DNA from: Lonicera japonica
Lineage: Eukaryota > Streptophyta > Magnoliopsida > Dipsacales > Caprifoliaceae
Assembly (NCBI GenBank): GCA_021464415.1
Contig: CM038467.1
Span: 53,239,309 to 53,303,308, forward strand
Direction: 5' to 3'
Length of the DNA stretch: 64,000 nucleotides
Shown here: positions 31,453 through 44,145 of the stretch, in pieces
How the letters are laid out: each line of letters starts with the position of its first letter
Numbering within the stretch: position 1 is the stretch's first letter
Made by a program: the position numbers and the translations under genes
The notes under the pieces: generated by a model
The model's database searches: none
What the model was told of the DNA's origin: nothing
The model's input: the letters and a program-made list of their open reading frames with translations, nothing else

Positions 31453-34400
31453 TTACAGCCTTGATAACATAGTGTAGGATAATTGGGATCTTATAGGAAG
31501 TTTTAATGACTCCCACTCTTCATCCTCAAAATTTGAGAAAAATTTGTGCACCATTTCTTCGTTCACTAGCTCTAGTTTTGAAGGCACCCACTATTAGAAA
31601 AAAAGAAGAAAAATAATTATCCCACATGTAGTAAGTATGAATCTGTAAATGATGAAAACACATTTTTCTCAAAAGTAATTAAAAATTTTGCCAACTAGAA
31701 TCTTAAACTCCATAAGAAATATTAATGAAACATACATGTGGATTCTTATCTTTATCAATTAACATGGCTCTGGAACCCTGCATGCAAAATTTTTAATATA
31801 TTGATTAGAAAATAAGAAAACTTTGTTCAATTGATAAAAAATAATAATTCAATTTTGGATCTAACTCCTCCAAGGTTATGAAAATCACTTTAGTTGTAAA
31901 GTTATGCAATCTGGGTCGCTAATAGTAAATTGAACATTTCATTTCGAGTCCTCGCTAAAAAAAGTGTATAGCTTTAGCAAGGACTCTACTGAATTTAAGC
32001 TAATCCGAGTTGTTCAATTTAGCATTAAGGGTCCAGATTGCATAAATTTACCTATAAAAGTGACTTTTGTCACTTTAGAGGTTGTGACTCTAACACTTAT
32101 AAACCAAACGAGCGATGAAAAGAACGTTCAAACAAACCTCGAAGAAATCATCACTAATTGTTCGCCTTATAATGTGAGAGATGATGTTAAATTCACGAAT
32201 GAGACATTGATCAAGTTTTTGATCCCTTCCATCCCTAATCTACTCACCAAATAAAATATAAAATCAATGAGTTAATTTCAACAAACTAAACTGAATCTAA
32301 GTTTGACAAAATTAGCATTCCAAACTTAGTCATTAAATTGATGTTGACCTACCGAACGTAAAAACACTTTTAGGCTTGTCGGAGAAGCTATCTTCATTGA
32401 GTTTATCACGTCAAGGATCCAGTGGTCTTTTCTATCTGCAATAACTCCCTCCTAAGATAGCGCAAAATGAGAAAAGTATATTGGGATTTGCGTTCCAAGT
32501 GAATATTGTATTTGAATTTAAGAAACCTTTTGTTTTGAAATCCAGAATTATAACTAGCAAAAATCTTATTTGATGTTAAATTATAGTATCTTAACAATCA
32601 TATAATTATTTTTATTTTTCTATAATCAAAGACTGAGCCTCTGTTTGATAACAAGATAGATAATGATAGGAAAAATCATTAATTTAGGTAATAAGTTAGA
32701 AAATAAGTTGAGGGATGTAGTGAGATGTTGTCTTACTATTTCGCTTTTTTCCATCGAAAAAAATTTCCCGAAAAAGAAAGGTTTTCCACAAGAAATAAAG
32801 AAGGATGGATAACATCTATTCATAAAAAATAGAGAGCATCTCTCCAAGTCACATAACTTATTTTCTAACTTTTCACACAAAATCAATTTGTTCCCCTTAT
32901 TTTGAGACGCATTCAAAATTTATATTAGCCTTGTCAATTTTTCTTCGTAACAATAGAAAATTTGAAAAATAATCATACATCATACATCATTCATATTCAA
33001 TGAATTTTATTATATTACTACATACACAATATAAGATTGAAAATATAATTATTTAATAGATCTCACAAGTTTTTGTCTAGAAAATAATTTTTTTTTTTTT
33101 GCATAAACGAAAACATACCAGTGATGATAATATTTCTTCAACAGTTTTTCTGGAAAAGCATTTATTGATAATCTCCAATCTATAATCAATACACCTCCAA
33201 GTTAGTAAAATACATATATATGCGTATCATCAATTTAACACGGTTTTTTTTCATCGTTAAAGTTTATCAATTTTGTCACTTTGGACCTGATATTTAGTTG
33301 CCCCAATGTCCTCAAAGTTTGAACTATGTCTCAGTTTCATTCAAAAAGAGGTCAAGGCGTCCAATTTTGGATGAAAGTAGAGATCGACTCAAATTTTGAG
33401 GTCTAAAGTGACAAATGAAATATCGGGGACCAATTTAAGAAAATAAGTAAATTTTAAGGGTGTAAAAGATCAATTATTGATTTACAATGAAGAAGGAAAC
33501 AATACCAACCGTATATTCCTATATGTATATCATCATTTTAACATGGGTAATTGACTCTCTTTTTTACCATTATAGTTTATCCGTTTTCTCACTTTGGACC
33601 TAATATTTTAGTTGTCTCAATGATCTCAAAGTTTGAACTACGTTTCATTTTCATCCAAAACATGGTCCGGGCATTCAAATTTGGATGAAAGTAGAACTCG
33701 ACTCAAACTTTTAGGTCAAAAGTTAGACAAATGAAATTTTACGGACCAAAGTAAGAAAATAAGTAAACGTTAAGGACATAAAAGATCAATTACTTATTTA
33801 ACATGAAGGAAACAATGGAAACTTTTTACCTTGAGGTGATGATATCTTGTGTCAAGTCTATTTCGTGTGAAAATTTATTGACAATCTCGTATATCATAGA
33901 TATGTTAAAGACATTAGATGAAGCCGTAATATCAAGTGCATTTTCGAGCAAAGCAATATCCTAGAAAAGTTGAAAACAAGTTTTAATACTATGTATTGTA
34001 TGTATACATATGATAATTAGCACTAACTAATTAAGCATGCATCTTCAATTTCATTTCAAGATTGAGGAAAACCACTAAATCTTCGGTATTATGTAATTGT
34101 ACATTCAATGATACTATAAGTTTGTAGAGGGTAATTAGCAAAAATGACCAATGAAGTTTGACACAATTCCCTCGCTCGTCCCTAAAGTTTAATTTTTTGT
34201 TGAAACATCCTTAAAGTTTATAATTTGTCATTCGCTTGTCCAAAACTAGATGCCTAGTTAAAAACTTGGATGGAAAACGCACATGGCTGTCACATGACTC
34301 TATTTTAATGAGTATTTTCAGTACTCTTGCTTTAGTGGGACAAAGAGGAGAGAATAAAAGAGAGAAACTGAGAGCTTGAAGAAGAGCTCGTGAGGAATAA

Positions 34401-37400
34401 AAGAGAGAACAATAGAGGTTGTACTCTGTTTCGACTTGTTCCTCATTGACCGCTTCAACACTAGATTGATGTTTTCCATAAATCAACGAAGAGTTAACCT
34501 TACTCCATTTCTGCGAGAACTACGATCTCTTCCCCTCAACAAGATATATAGTGATTTGGTTCGCCGATGTCCAGATCTTCTGTATGAGAATTGATTGAAA
34601 CGTTTTGTATTCGACTGATGGATGGATTCTCACATTGTCGATGTTGATTTCTCTATCTTAGTCGAAAAACAAAACTAGAAAAACCACTACACCACCTTCC
34701 ATTATCTCCCCAACAATTAGTCAACAGTCAATTAATATTTTTCCTTTTGATTTTTGAACAAGAATTTTAAATTTTTATGAAAGAAATTGACAAATTGTTT
34801 GCAGGAGAAGAAATTTAGTGTTAATTTGCATTGACATAATAAGGAGGAAAGCAAACAAAAATGAAACGAGTGATTAAATTTGGGGTAATTATCAAAAATA
34901 TTTGTATTTTGGTAGATGGTAATTTTAGGTAAAGGGAAAGGAGGAGAAGAAGAAGAAGATGGTGATGGCGATGGGACTGTCGCTGGGGTTCCACAAGCAC
35001 CATGGATCAAGTGATCATAGAGAGAGACTCAAGCGTTCTTCTTCACCGGCTCCATTTGTCGGCGTCGGAGGTTCGGGAAAGAAATCTAAGTTAGGCGAAG
35101 GAATCAAGGCGATTAGGAAGAAACTGATGTTCTCTTTTGTCGGCGCTGTTCTCTGGTCTTTTATTTTTCGAAAAACTTTCGCCCTTGTCTACTAAAGCAA
35201 GAGTACCAAAAATGCCCTTTAAAATAGAATCATGTGACAACCACGTGTGTTTGTCGTCCATGTTTTTAAAAGGACATCTAGTTTTGGACGAGCGACGGAT
35301 AAATTAGAAATTTTAAGAATGCTTCAACCGAAAATTAAACTTTAGGGGTGAGCGAGGGATTTTGACCAAACTTCAGGGATCAATTTTGCTAATTACCCAT
35401 TTGTAGAAGTTAATGAAAGAAACCTATCATCGGGTACACTTAAATTACCTTTGAAAGGATAAAATTAGTTGCAAGACCACATGCTAACATCGATTTCCCA
35501 TCTAATCTCGCACCTGTCAACCCTAGATATTCTCCTGTATATGTGTTTGAGAAATTGTTTTATAAAATTACATCATACGTGATAAAATAATATACATTAA
35601 GCTAGCTAGATTAATCGCATTTATAGCAAAGACAAAAATTGTAATTATCTCCTGTTACCAAGGTAGCCGGGAAGTCGTGATAAAAAATGTGAGGCCCCAA
35701 CATCTGGAAGTAGTCCTATTGATACTTCTGGCATAGCAAATATCTGAACAAGTTTATAAAATACAAACCTTTAATAGATTCTAGTAAACTTGTGCAGCTC
35801 TTTTATTTCATGTTATTTTACAATTACTATTTAGATATAGGGTTTCTACAATTAATTGATTCGTAATTTTTGTTTCAAGGTAGTTCATAAGAAGTTCAAT
35901 TATATAGGGAAATTCTCGAGTGACTGCGATTGCCTAGGTATGCTAAAAGCGTCCAATAATGCTCGGGAGATTCCGGGTTCGTATCCCACAATGGGTCAGA
36001 GGTATTTTTTTCTAAACACCATAATACCACCAAATTAACTTTGTTTGAAATGATTTCCCTCTACCCATTGGATTTTTCCGTGAATGTAACCATGCACCCT
36101 TTAATTTTGGGTTCATGATAATATTTTATTAATCTTAATACTCGAAATGCCATATATCCATGTTTATGTCTAATGAAATAAAAATTTCGTGTTAAAAGGG
36201 ATTAACGACGACTAGAGAGCGTCTAAGAAATGAGGAGATGAACAACTTGCCAAATTATCAAAACTAAACAAAATATAGTTTTTTATAGATAATTGGGGTG
36301 AAAAATTAAATCATTTAGGTGAAAATCTTTTGCATTCATTTAGTGATTTAGTGTAAGAAATAAATCACATAGGTGATTTATCTTTTTAAGTTCAGTTGCC
36401 TGCTATCAAAATAACTTTTTGTGGCAAATAAATTTTGTCACTAAAGTTAAGTTTTTCATCACAATCACTTAGGTGACGAAGGATTTCTTAGCAATCACAT
36501 AAGTGACCAAATATTTCGTCACGACATAGTCGATCACTAAAAGTCTTCGGTGCAAAAAAATATTATTTTCTTCATAAAAGTTTTGATCACCATATAAAGG
36601 TTCTTAATTATATTATGGCAAATACCCTTTAATGACAAAATTTTGAGTTTTGTCACCAATTTCTTAGCTATCGCCACTATTGTGATGAAATGCAAATTTT
36701 ATCAGTAAATGAATACATTAGGTGATGAAATACAAATTTTTGTTAGTATTTCTTCACTAATATTTTGTCATTAAATGTGCATATTTTATGACAAAAACAC
36801 ATTTTTGGTAGAAAAATCTCATCATTAATTGAACAATTTGTTGTTATACGTACAGTCTTTTCGGTAACAATTCGGAATCTCGCATTCATAGATATTCCAG
36901 CACCTCCTCCCATTACAATGCCATTTATCAACACAACCTAAAAAATTTATTGAGTCACAAGAAATTAAAGTTTTGAAATACGCAATATAGTTAAATAAAT
37001 ATAAAATATAAATGCCAAAATTTTTTATCTCACCACTGGTTTTTTATATGTTCCAAGTAAGTAGTCTAAGGTGAGTTGCTTCCTGTAAAAATTTGCACCA
37101 AATCTCCAATGTCCTATTTCATTCATGAATTTATGTTAGCTATACATAAATAAATATGTATGTATTTTGTGCCTCTACACGTGCATTAACCTTTCTTCAA
37201 GCAAATTAAGCGAAATAAACAACATTTTTAAAAGGAAATATATTGCGAATACGCAATGTTATTTAGAAAGTTTCTTTTTAGTACAAGTTACACAACTATA
37301 TTTACATATAAAAGGTTAATTCACAGTTAACTAAATGTTATTCTAAAACAATAAACATTCCACTGGACTAAAGTGAAACAAATTGTAATTTTTTTGGCTT

Positions 37401-40400
37401 TATATGTGAATCTTGTAAGTTTATGGACCAAAGTGAGACTTGACCAATATTTTAGGGGGCAAAAAAGTGTCATTTACCCATCTTTTTTATTTGATTGGTA
37501 CTATAACATTTTGTATAAAATATTATACATAGATGTTGTCCTCCAATTTACAAATTGGATAATTTAAACTTAATTCGTAAATTATCTAATTTGAGTGTTT
37601 TGTCACAAAAAATGAACTAGTATATAAGTCATAAATTTTAGTTAATACATAAGATATTAAATAAAAAAATGCAAAAACATATATTAGTAAAATACAAAAA
37701 AATTGACAAAAATACAAAAAAAAAAAAAGAAAAAGAAAAAGACATCCATTAAATTTGAATTTTGTGTAAAAAGATTGTGCAAAATACAACATCACTTTAC
37801 ATTGCTACGTTAGATTTCTCTTTCCTAAAAAAATTAATTTTTTTTTTAAATGTAATAACTTATAATACAAAATATAGATTTTAATAAAAATTATATATTT
37901 AAAATCTATTCATCAAGACACCTATATTTACTAACCATTAGTTTGAAGTCTCATGTATTTTCAAAACAAAACCTATGTAAATGGTTAGTTTATAAATAGG
38001 TGCAGGTCTTGTTTTGAAAATATGAGCGTACCCTAACCATTTACTATATGCATATGTTCAAACTCTATCTATCCAGCCTCAACTCACCCAACATGTTGTA
38101 ATTGTATGATATTATAATTTTATTTGAAGAATCATTATTATATTTAAATCAAATCGGATGGATATATCAAACAGTTAATCTAATAATTTTTTACATAAAA
38201 ATAAACATTACAATTGTCTCAATTTATCTAAAACTACCTAGACATGCATGTGCCTATGGCACTACTGACTTCAACCTATATCGGATTTTTGTTATGAAAC
38301 TCATATCTAAAAGAACCAAAATTCAATATAAGCAGTTAGTCAAAAAGAACCCAACTCAACAGGAACTAATTTTGTTTTAATAAACCCAAATACACTCCAT
38401 TTCAATATACATAAGTCCAAACTCAACCTGCTCAACCTTGGCTCACGCCCATCTTATTGTAGTTATAAGATACTATAAGAGTATTTCACCAAAAATTATT
38501 ACATTTAGGCCAGGTTTAGTCAAAACGGGTTAAATTTATACAAACTTTAATCCAAGTTGTTTAATGTGACAGGCTTTGGTTGTGGAACTCATATGTGCCT
38601 TTAACTCGATTTATCACGCCCCGACCAAATCGACATATTATAATTCATAATATTATAACCATATTGAAAGAAAAATTTTTATTCTCAAATTGGGTCAAAC
38701 ATGCTAATCTTATAAAAATAAAAAAAGAAAAATTGTCCTAATTAATCTAATTCCATCAAGATAAGTATAAGTTTGTTCAGTAATAAAATTGTATGGAACA
38801 CTATTGCATTTTTATTGATTGCTTTTTGGAAACAAAAGAAGAAGTCCATCTAGATAACAATTGAAAAAATTAATCGGTACATGTTATATTATAATAACTC
38901 TTGAAACTAAGAATTAAATAATCATGATTTTACAATTGCTCATATTTAATATTCCTCCATCAGACATATAAACTAGTTTAACTCGAAATTTGATAATAAA
39001 TTAAATATTCCATTTTGGAAACTAAGAAATGAAATATTACTAATTTTGTAATTTCTCATATTGTTCATATTTAATATTCATCCATCATTAATTGCCAATA
39101 TATTAGAATTCTTTGTAATTTATTTATAGATAGTTAAATAATATGGAAAGAAATTAGAATTTTGATGCAAATTGGAAACAAATATAATTGGATATCTTTA
39201 GAAATATTTTCAAATTTATTTGGGATATACATATATGTAGTCACAACTATGCTTTAAATTACAAACGTGTCACAATACCTATCAGCCAATAAATTAAAAG
39301 ATAACTAGTTGAGGACAAATTATAAACACCACTTATTACATAAAAAAAATTTAGCAAAAAATATATATTTTATTAATAAATAATAAATTAATTATAAATG
39401 AGATAATTTATGCGATTGACGCGACAAAATAATATAAGTGTCATCGTTTTTACCTGCAGTAACCAAACTAATAAAAGCTGTAACATCACCTCCTGCACAG
39501 AAAGCTTTTCCGTTTGCCTGCATAGTTAAAGGTGATTTTAAGCAATAAAATAAGTTGGAAAATCAGTACAAAAAAAAATTTGTAAAATGAAAAGATATGA
39601 ACCTACTTTTCTAAACTTATTTGTTAAAATAAATTAAAGAAAAAATGCTGAATAAAAAAAAGAATAAATAAATTGATATAACCATTTTCCCACCTTTAAA
39701 ATAACAAGATTTACTGATGGATCGTTCTCATACAGCTCTGACTTTTTTAGCATTTGGCAAACCTGGCAGCAAAATTATTAGATTTCGTGAATAGAATAAA
39801 TTTTTCTCAGTTTTGGAACAAGTGAGGTTGTAACCCATCTCACATTATCCATCTATTCTTATATATATTGTCTTGGTAGATTTTATATCTTATTTGCGAA
39901 TGTGAGATTTATAGTCCTAGCAATTATATATAAAAGGGTGTGCATTGTATTTCTTTCATGATTGTACATTGCTACGACGATATAACTTGATATTTTACTT
40001 GTATGGTATAAATTTTTGAATGTTAAGTCAATTGTTGGAAATTTAAAATAAATAAATATTTCATTGTTAATTTTTTTTTATTTAAAATTAATCATAAATA
40101 TCTAATTAAAAGTGAAGGGGATAGAGAGGGTTAGAAAACAAATGAAAGAGAAACACTTGGAAAAAAATAGAAGCTGCGTGGAAAATATAATATAAGCAGA
40201 GGATATGAACTCACAACCTCTCCTCGATCTAACGATAAATGAATTTATTAATCAAATTAATCAATAAGACAATCATTTATTTTTTGGCATTTTTGTGAAC
40301 AATTAAGACAATGTAGGCATTTCACATAATTCTAAGTCCAAGATATACATATATATATGTATATATATGCATATATGGTTCATATTTGGTACGAATCATT

Positions 40401-42142
40401 CCTATATTGGCACAACCTTTAGTAAAAAAAAGGGGCAATTAAAAAAAAGGGCTTATTAGAGAAAGATTTTCACACTAAGGCCAAGGAATAATTTTTTTTT
40501 AAATAAAGGGCCTATTTTTTATTTTATTGATAATATGACATGTGTCTTTTTTTTTCATTATAAAATGACATCCCAACCCTTAAAATAAACTAAAAAAATA
40601 TCAATATGCATTAAAATATGGACTGCAATATGAACTTTGCACTCTATATTTCACTGCAATATGAACTTTGCAGTCCATATTTCACTGCAATGTGAACTTT
40701 GCAGTCGATATTTTTAGTGCAAAGTTCATATTGCAGTCCATATTTTACTGCAATATGAACTTTGCAGTCCATATTTTTAGTGCAAAGTTCATATTGCAGT
40801 ACATATTTCACTGCAATATGAACTTTGCAGTTCATATTTTATTGCAATATGAACTTTGCAGTCCATATTTTTTGTGAAAATTTCATTAAAAGGGGTAATT
40901 TAGGTAATACATAACATGTTTTTATTAATTAAATGATATTTAAATTTATTCAAATACATTCATTTAAAATATAAAACAAAATAGGCATCTTACACTAATT
41001 ACCAATTAAAAATAGGCCCTTCGTTCAAATTACCAATTAAAAATAGGCCCTTCATTCAAAAAAATATTATTCATTGGATTTTTGGTAAAAATCAATGTAT
41101 AATAAGCCCTTCTACCCAATTTCTAGTAAAAAAAAATCTTTGCAAAATCTTGGGGAGATGGTTTTAGAAATAAAATCATTTTAAAAGTGCAGTCCACTTA
41201 CGAACGAACTTGACCAAATCTTGGCCATGTACATATACACTTTTGATAAATATAACATATTGTTAAGGATAGTATAATTCTCATATGATTGGGATCTTTA
41301 GCGATAGATTTATGACTCTAAAATATTAGGAAATTTTTTTTAGTTACTAAAACTGTCGGTAAAAGTCCAGTTCGTGCAGACCAGTCTTAAAGAATTTTTT
41401 TTTTTTTGTATATAAAGAATATATATAAGTACTTGAACAAATAGATTTACCATACCATCTCATGGTTGAGGCTGTTGAGTTTCTTGGGTCGATTTAATAT
41501 TATTTTCCGCACACCCAAACCTTCATCAAAAAGTACCTGTTGATGCAATTAATTAATTAATAATTAGTATCATACTAAATGTCTTGGTGATAGGTTTTAA
41601 AATTAGATTTAACTTCTTTTCTTTATATTAATTCTTATTTTCTCTATGCAATATATCACTCAACTTAACAAATATCAATGAGAGATCCAGGATGATAAGC
41701 TCTTAATTACGTATTAAAATAGAAAAAAAAAATGCATAATCAGGACACACATAACTGGGTTGGAAAATTTTCCTTTTTTTTTTTTTTTTTGAGGAAAGCA
41801 ACTCTCTCTCTCTCTCGTCTATACCCATCTCTCTAATGAAGCACCTCTGTATTTTCTAAAGTTGCTGCCACGACCACCGTGAGCGGCGACGAACATGACA
41901 TTTCAATAGTTACCGGAGGTTACAAAACACTGGCTGTTACCGGAAGTAACAACTACCGGTGGTTACAAAACGTAGAATAAATTTGTGTATTGTATCGCTT
42001 TAACTGAAGTGCAGTACTCACCAAAAAAATAAACCAAAATTTTAATTAATTCAAAACCATTTTTCCAACGGAGAAATTTAAAGAAAGTAAATAAATGAAT
42101 AGGGAGTACCTGGTTTGGTTCTTTTTCGATTGAAATGGCCAT
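31453..42142 (-). CDS. CHY1: CHY1-like 3-hydroxyisobutyryl-CoA hydrolase, gene 1 (complete, 14 exons)
   Basis: Exons: 42142-42110, 41536-41456, 39762-39694, 39517-39454, 37113-37034, 36937-36854, 35743-35659, 35534-35449, 33960-33830, 33179-33119, 32451-32353, 32239-32138, 31777-31736, 31590-31453. All borders are GT-AG, frames join, and the product is 384 residues, close to the approx. 378 of Arabidopsis CHY1. Crotonase-fold motifs: ILNRPKKLNSLN (24-35), AFCAGGDV (66-73), NGIVMGGGAGIS (114-125), and FAMPE...PDVG with the family's catalytic Glu143 and Asp151. The C-terminal hydrolase part has SPTSLKV, DQCLIREF and MLIDKDKNP. It ends SRL, a plant PTS1, with no N-terminal presequence, so a peroxisomal role in valine catabolism is expected: 3-hydroxyisobutyryl-CoA to 3-hydroxyisobutyrate plus CoA. 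Activity is inferred. Introns are loaded with transposons. Confidence 0.93.
33243..33480. mobile_element. MITE in intron 9 of gene 1 (first)
   Basis: The ends are imperfect inverted repeats (ttaaagttta near the left, taaattttaaggg near the right). Flanks tttaacacg and tttacaatg are a weak 9 bp match. A 9 bp stretch near the left end, present in block 2 (tcaattgac), is missing here. The related element lies just to the right. Confidence 0.55.
33546..33796. mobile_element. MITE in intron 9 of gene 1 (second)
   Basis: 251 bp with imperfect terminal inverted repeats (gtaattgactct at left; the right end reads aaaagatcaattac). A perfect 9 bp direct flank tttaacatg (33537-33545 and 33797-33805) fits Mutator-like target duplications. 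It is the same family as 33243-33480 and the split element at 4906-6642. Confidence 0.65.
34129..35398. mobile_element. Mutator-like inverted-repeat element in intron 8 of gene 1
   Basis: 1270 bp with ends GGGTAATTAGC and GCTAATTACCC. Terminal inverted repeats are about 200 bp long (34129 to about 34343 against about 35190 to 35398). The 9 bp flanks gtttgtaga (34120-34128) and atttgtaga (35399-35407) differ at one base. No transposase. An open frame (34959-35195, plus) is broken in the block 2 copy by a missing base, so I do not call it a gene; it may be a captured fragment. Confidence 0.75.
35860..36020 (+). mobile_element. Candidate tRNA-like SINE fragment in intron 6 of gene 1
   Basis: It contains gggttcgtatcccac, a box B/T-arm-like segment. 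The block 2 copy (59220-59370) has the canonical gggttcgaatcccac. A T-rich run follows. No clear box A or target duplication was seen, so it is a weak call. Confidence 0.3.
36290..36850. mobile_element. CACTA-like subterminal-repeat debris in intron 6 of gene 1
   Basis: Many short direct and inverted copies of gtgac/gtcac next to aaat (for example 36445-36530), such as are common in CACTA elements. No defined ends. The same block occurs at about 59640-60230. Confidence 0.3.
40140..40275 (-). mobile_element. Candidate tRNA-like SINE in intron 2 of gene 1
   Basis: On minus the segment ggttgtgagttcatatcc resembles the box B region of plant SINEs (gttcgaatcc with one change). Upstream, attgattaatttgatta could be a degenerate box A. 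The block 2 copy lies at about 63540-63680. No target duplication was found. Confidence 0.28.
40432..41123. mobile_element. Foldback-type element with internal palindromic minisatellite, intron 2 of gene 1
   Basis: Absent from block 2, where the sequence runs straight through (about 63799). The flanks are tagtaaaaaaaa on both sides (40420-40431 and 41124-41135). The ends hold gggcttatta and its inverse (taataagccc at 41099-41108). Inside, 40616-40875 holds about eight units around tgcaatatgaactttgcag in both orientations. About 0.69 kb; non-coding. Confidence 0.7.
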
Positions 42143-42214
42143 AGAGAAGTGTTTTGCAGTAACTGAGAAAATTATGTCTTTGGAAATAATGCAAAAAAGT
42201 GAAAGGTTTCTTCC

Positions 42215-42225
42215 TTATTTATATA
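42215..42225 (-). promoter_or_regulatory. Candidate TATA box of CHY1-like gene 1
   Basis: On minus the sequence reads TATATAAATAA, ending 73 bp before the start codon at 42142, a normal distance in plants for a leader of about 40-50 bases. The equivalent for gene 2 lies outside the window. Confidence 0.5.
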
Positions 42226-44145
42226 CACCCACATGCCCTCAAGTGCGCGCAACAACCACAAGGTTGTTTTTTCGTCATTTTTATATATGCTTAGGGAAAA
42301 GTTGGCACAATATTTAAGCTAAGATGATGCTTTTGTTATTTACCATGCATATTAAATCAAGAGGTAAGCCACTTGTTGAATATTGAAATTTTAATTGACT
42401 ATTTAATCTTATTTCCACCTAATATATATTATTTATTGTAGTAATACGGAGGAAATGGTTTTATTAACTGGCATATTATTGCATTAGTAGTATATTTACT
42501 TTGTTGTCATTTATCATTCTTTAGTATTCTCAATATGATTCTTTGCATTCTAAAAATATATGTTTTAATTCGATCCTTCACCATACATCTCTCACTAATT
42601 TTATCTTCCCAGAGCAAGTAGCAACATAAATATATATAAATATATATCGGAAATTTTCTCGTGTGGAGCGGGCCTTTTATGACTTTTTTGGTCGAAAAAA
42701 AACCTCCCAATGTTTTTACGACAAAAAAAGTCATAAAAATGTTCATTCTGTATGGACAGTTCGTCCCAAAAACAGACTCATATATATAAATATATATGTG
42801 TGTTTGTTTTTTAAGACGAAAAAAGTCGTAAAAAGTTCCAGTCTATACGGACCGGTCTGCACTTGAAAATTTTCGTGTATATATATATGTGTTTATGTAA
42901 TATATCCTTCATTCACTAATATTTTGTGGCAAAGTAATGCAGAAGAAGTTGATTAATGCAAAGATCAAGAACCCCTTTCCTTTATATCTTCACTAAATTA
43001 TGATAACAAACGAATTGTATATATGTATATATTTAGCATTCTCCTTTTTCTTTTAATACAAAAGACTGGGTGTGGTAAAAAAAATAAAAATTTGGGATAG
43101 TTCTATTTATGCCGGGCTAGTTTCGTCCTAAATTAAATGATTGAAAATATAATAAAAAAAAATGACTTCGGAGCTTCATAAATTAAATAAAAAATATCAT
43201 AATAGACCAAAATGTTAGTTTGTTTTACCCTTCTCCCACTTGTAGTTATAAAAGTAATATATATATATATATATATATGTATTATTCAATATTCAATCCC
43301 TCGGGCCTCGTCAATTAAATAATGGCCACTTTTGTATAAAGCATATTCGATTATTAAAATATGATGGCTTATATATACGATGCATATGCAATTTGTGTAT
43401 AATAATAATTTATACATATAAAGCATATGCGATTTGTGTATAGAAGTAAATCGTATTTAATTTTTTTTCTTTTAATAATAGATGATTCGGTGATAATGTG
43501 TGTCTTAAATGATAACATTATTTTTAAATGAATATTATTTGTTTATTTTAAACACGCGTTAACATTATTCTTAACTAATAAAAAATAAAAAAAATTAAAG
43601 AAACTGAATAGACTCAGAAGCATGACGGATGGGAATATAAAAATATAAAATCCAACACAATTTTGTTTTTCGTTTTTTATTACTTTTTTTAACGCATTGC
43701 TGAAGATGGTCAATTTGCAGTTATCGTCAAACAACATAATAAGTAAGTTCAACAACCAACAAGTGCATCATTAATTACTTTTAATTTTTCCATTCCAATA
43801 TTTGTTAAAAGCTGAAGTTTAATTTTCTTTCTTTATAGAAATTAAATCACAGAAAAAGACCTTTTATTTTGAGAGCTTGTTACATTAATTAAGGACGACA
43901 CGCATGCCAATGATATCTTTCTTAATAAGAAGGATATGGATTTTATCCATAGTGATATTGAAAACTTTGATGCTGTGGGTGCCCAATTTACGACTCTCAC
44001 AAAAATTTAATTTTTTAAAAACGGCATTTTGCATTTTTGAGCTTGAAAACCCAAAATATATAGGAATTTTTTTTTTAAAGAGAAATCCCGAAAGGCTTTG
44101 CATGCCACGTGTCTTGATCCGTTGATCAAGGAAGTTTGTCATCAC
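42226..44145. other. Upstream flank of gene 1, no gene seen
   Basis: AT-rich DNA with an (AT)n run near 43257-43279. Short repeats of agtcgtaaaaa and of a cagttcgt/gaccggtctgca segment (42750-42860; also near 41370) suggest an unclassified small transposon. Short open frames show no support. Its partner in block 2, if present, is outside the window. Confidence 0.4.

Larger units (their letters stand above)
1..41310 (+). repeat. Block 1 of a direct tandem segmental duplication
   Basis: The sequence from base 1 onward reappears from 44698 in the same orientation and order, with scattered substitutions and small indels: LTR fragment, gypsy remnant, solo LTR, SINE, MITEs and the CHY1-like gene. 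The window ends at 64000, which matches about 41310 here, so the true right end of this block is not visible. The left end lies before base 1. Block 1 has insertions missing from block 2 (10759-30437 and 40432-41123). It keeps 8116-9896, which block 2 lost. Confidence 0.93.

Noticed and set aside
31964..32254. Plus-strand 96-codon frame, also present at 55301-55591
   Set aside because: It overlaps exon 12 of the CHY1-like gene on the other strand; its conservation follows from the exon and the recent duplication.
32406..32597. Minus-strand 63-codon frame over exon 11
   Set aside because: Wrong frame; the correct exon starts after CTTAG at 32451 and reads in another frame that joins exons 10 and 12.
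34959..35195. 78-codon frame in the Mutator-like element as a host gene
   Set aside because: A missing base breaks it in block 2 and no domain is recognised.
40644..40877. Open frames with repeated CKVHIAVKYGLQ or NFAVHIF peptides
   Set aside because: Translations of the palindromic minisatellite inside the foldback element.
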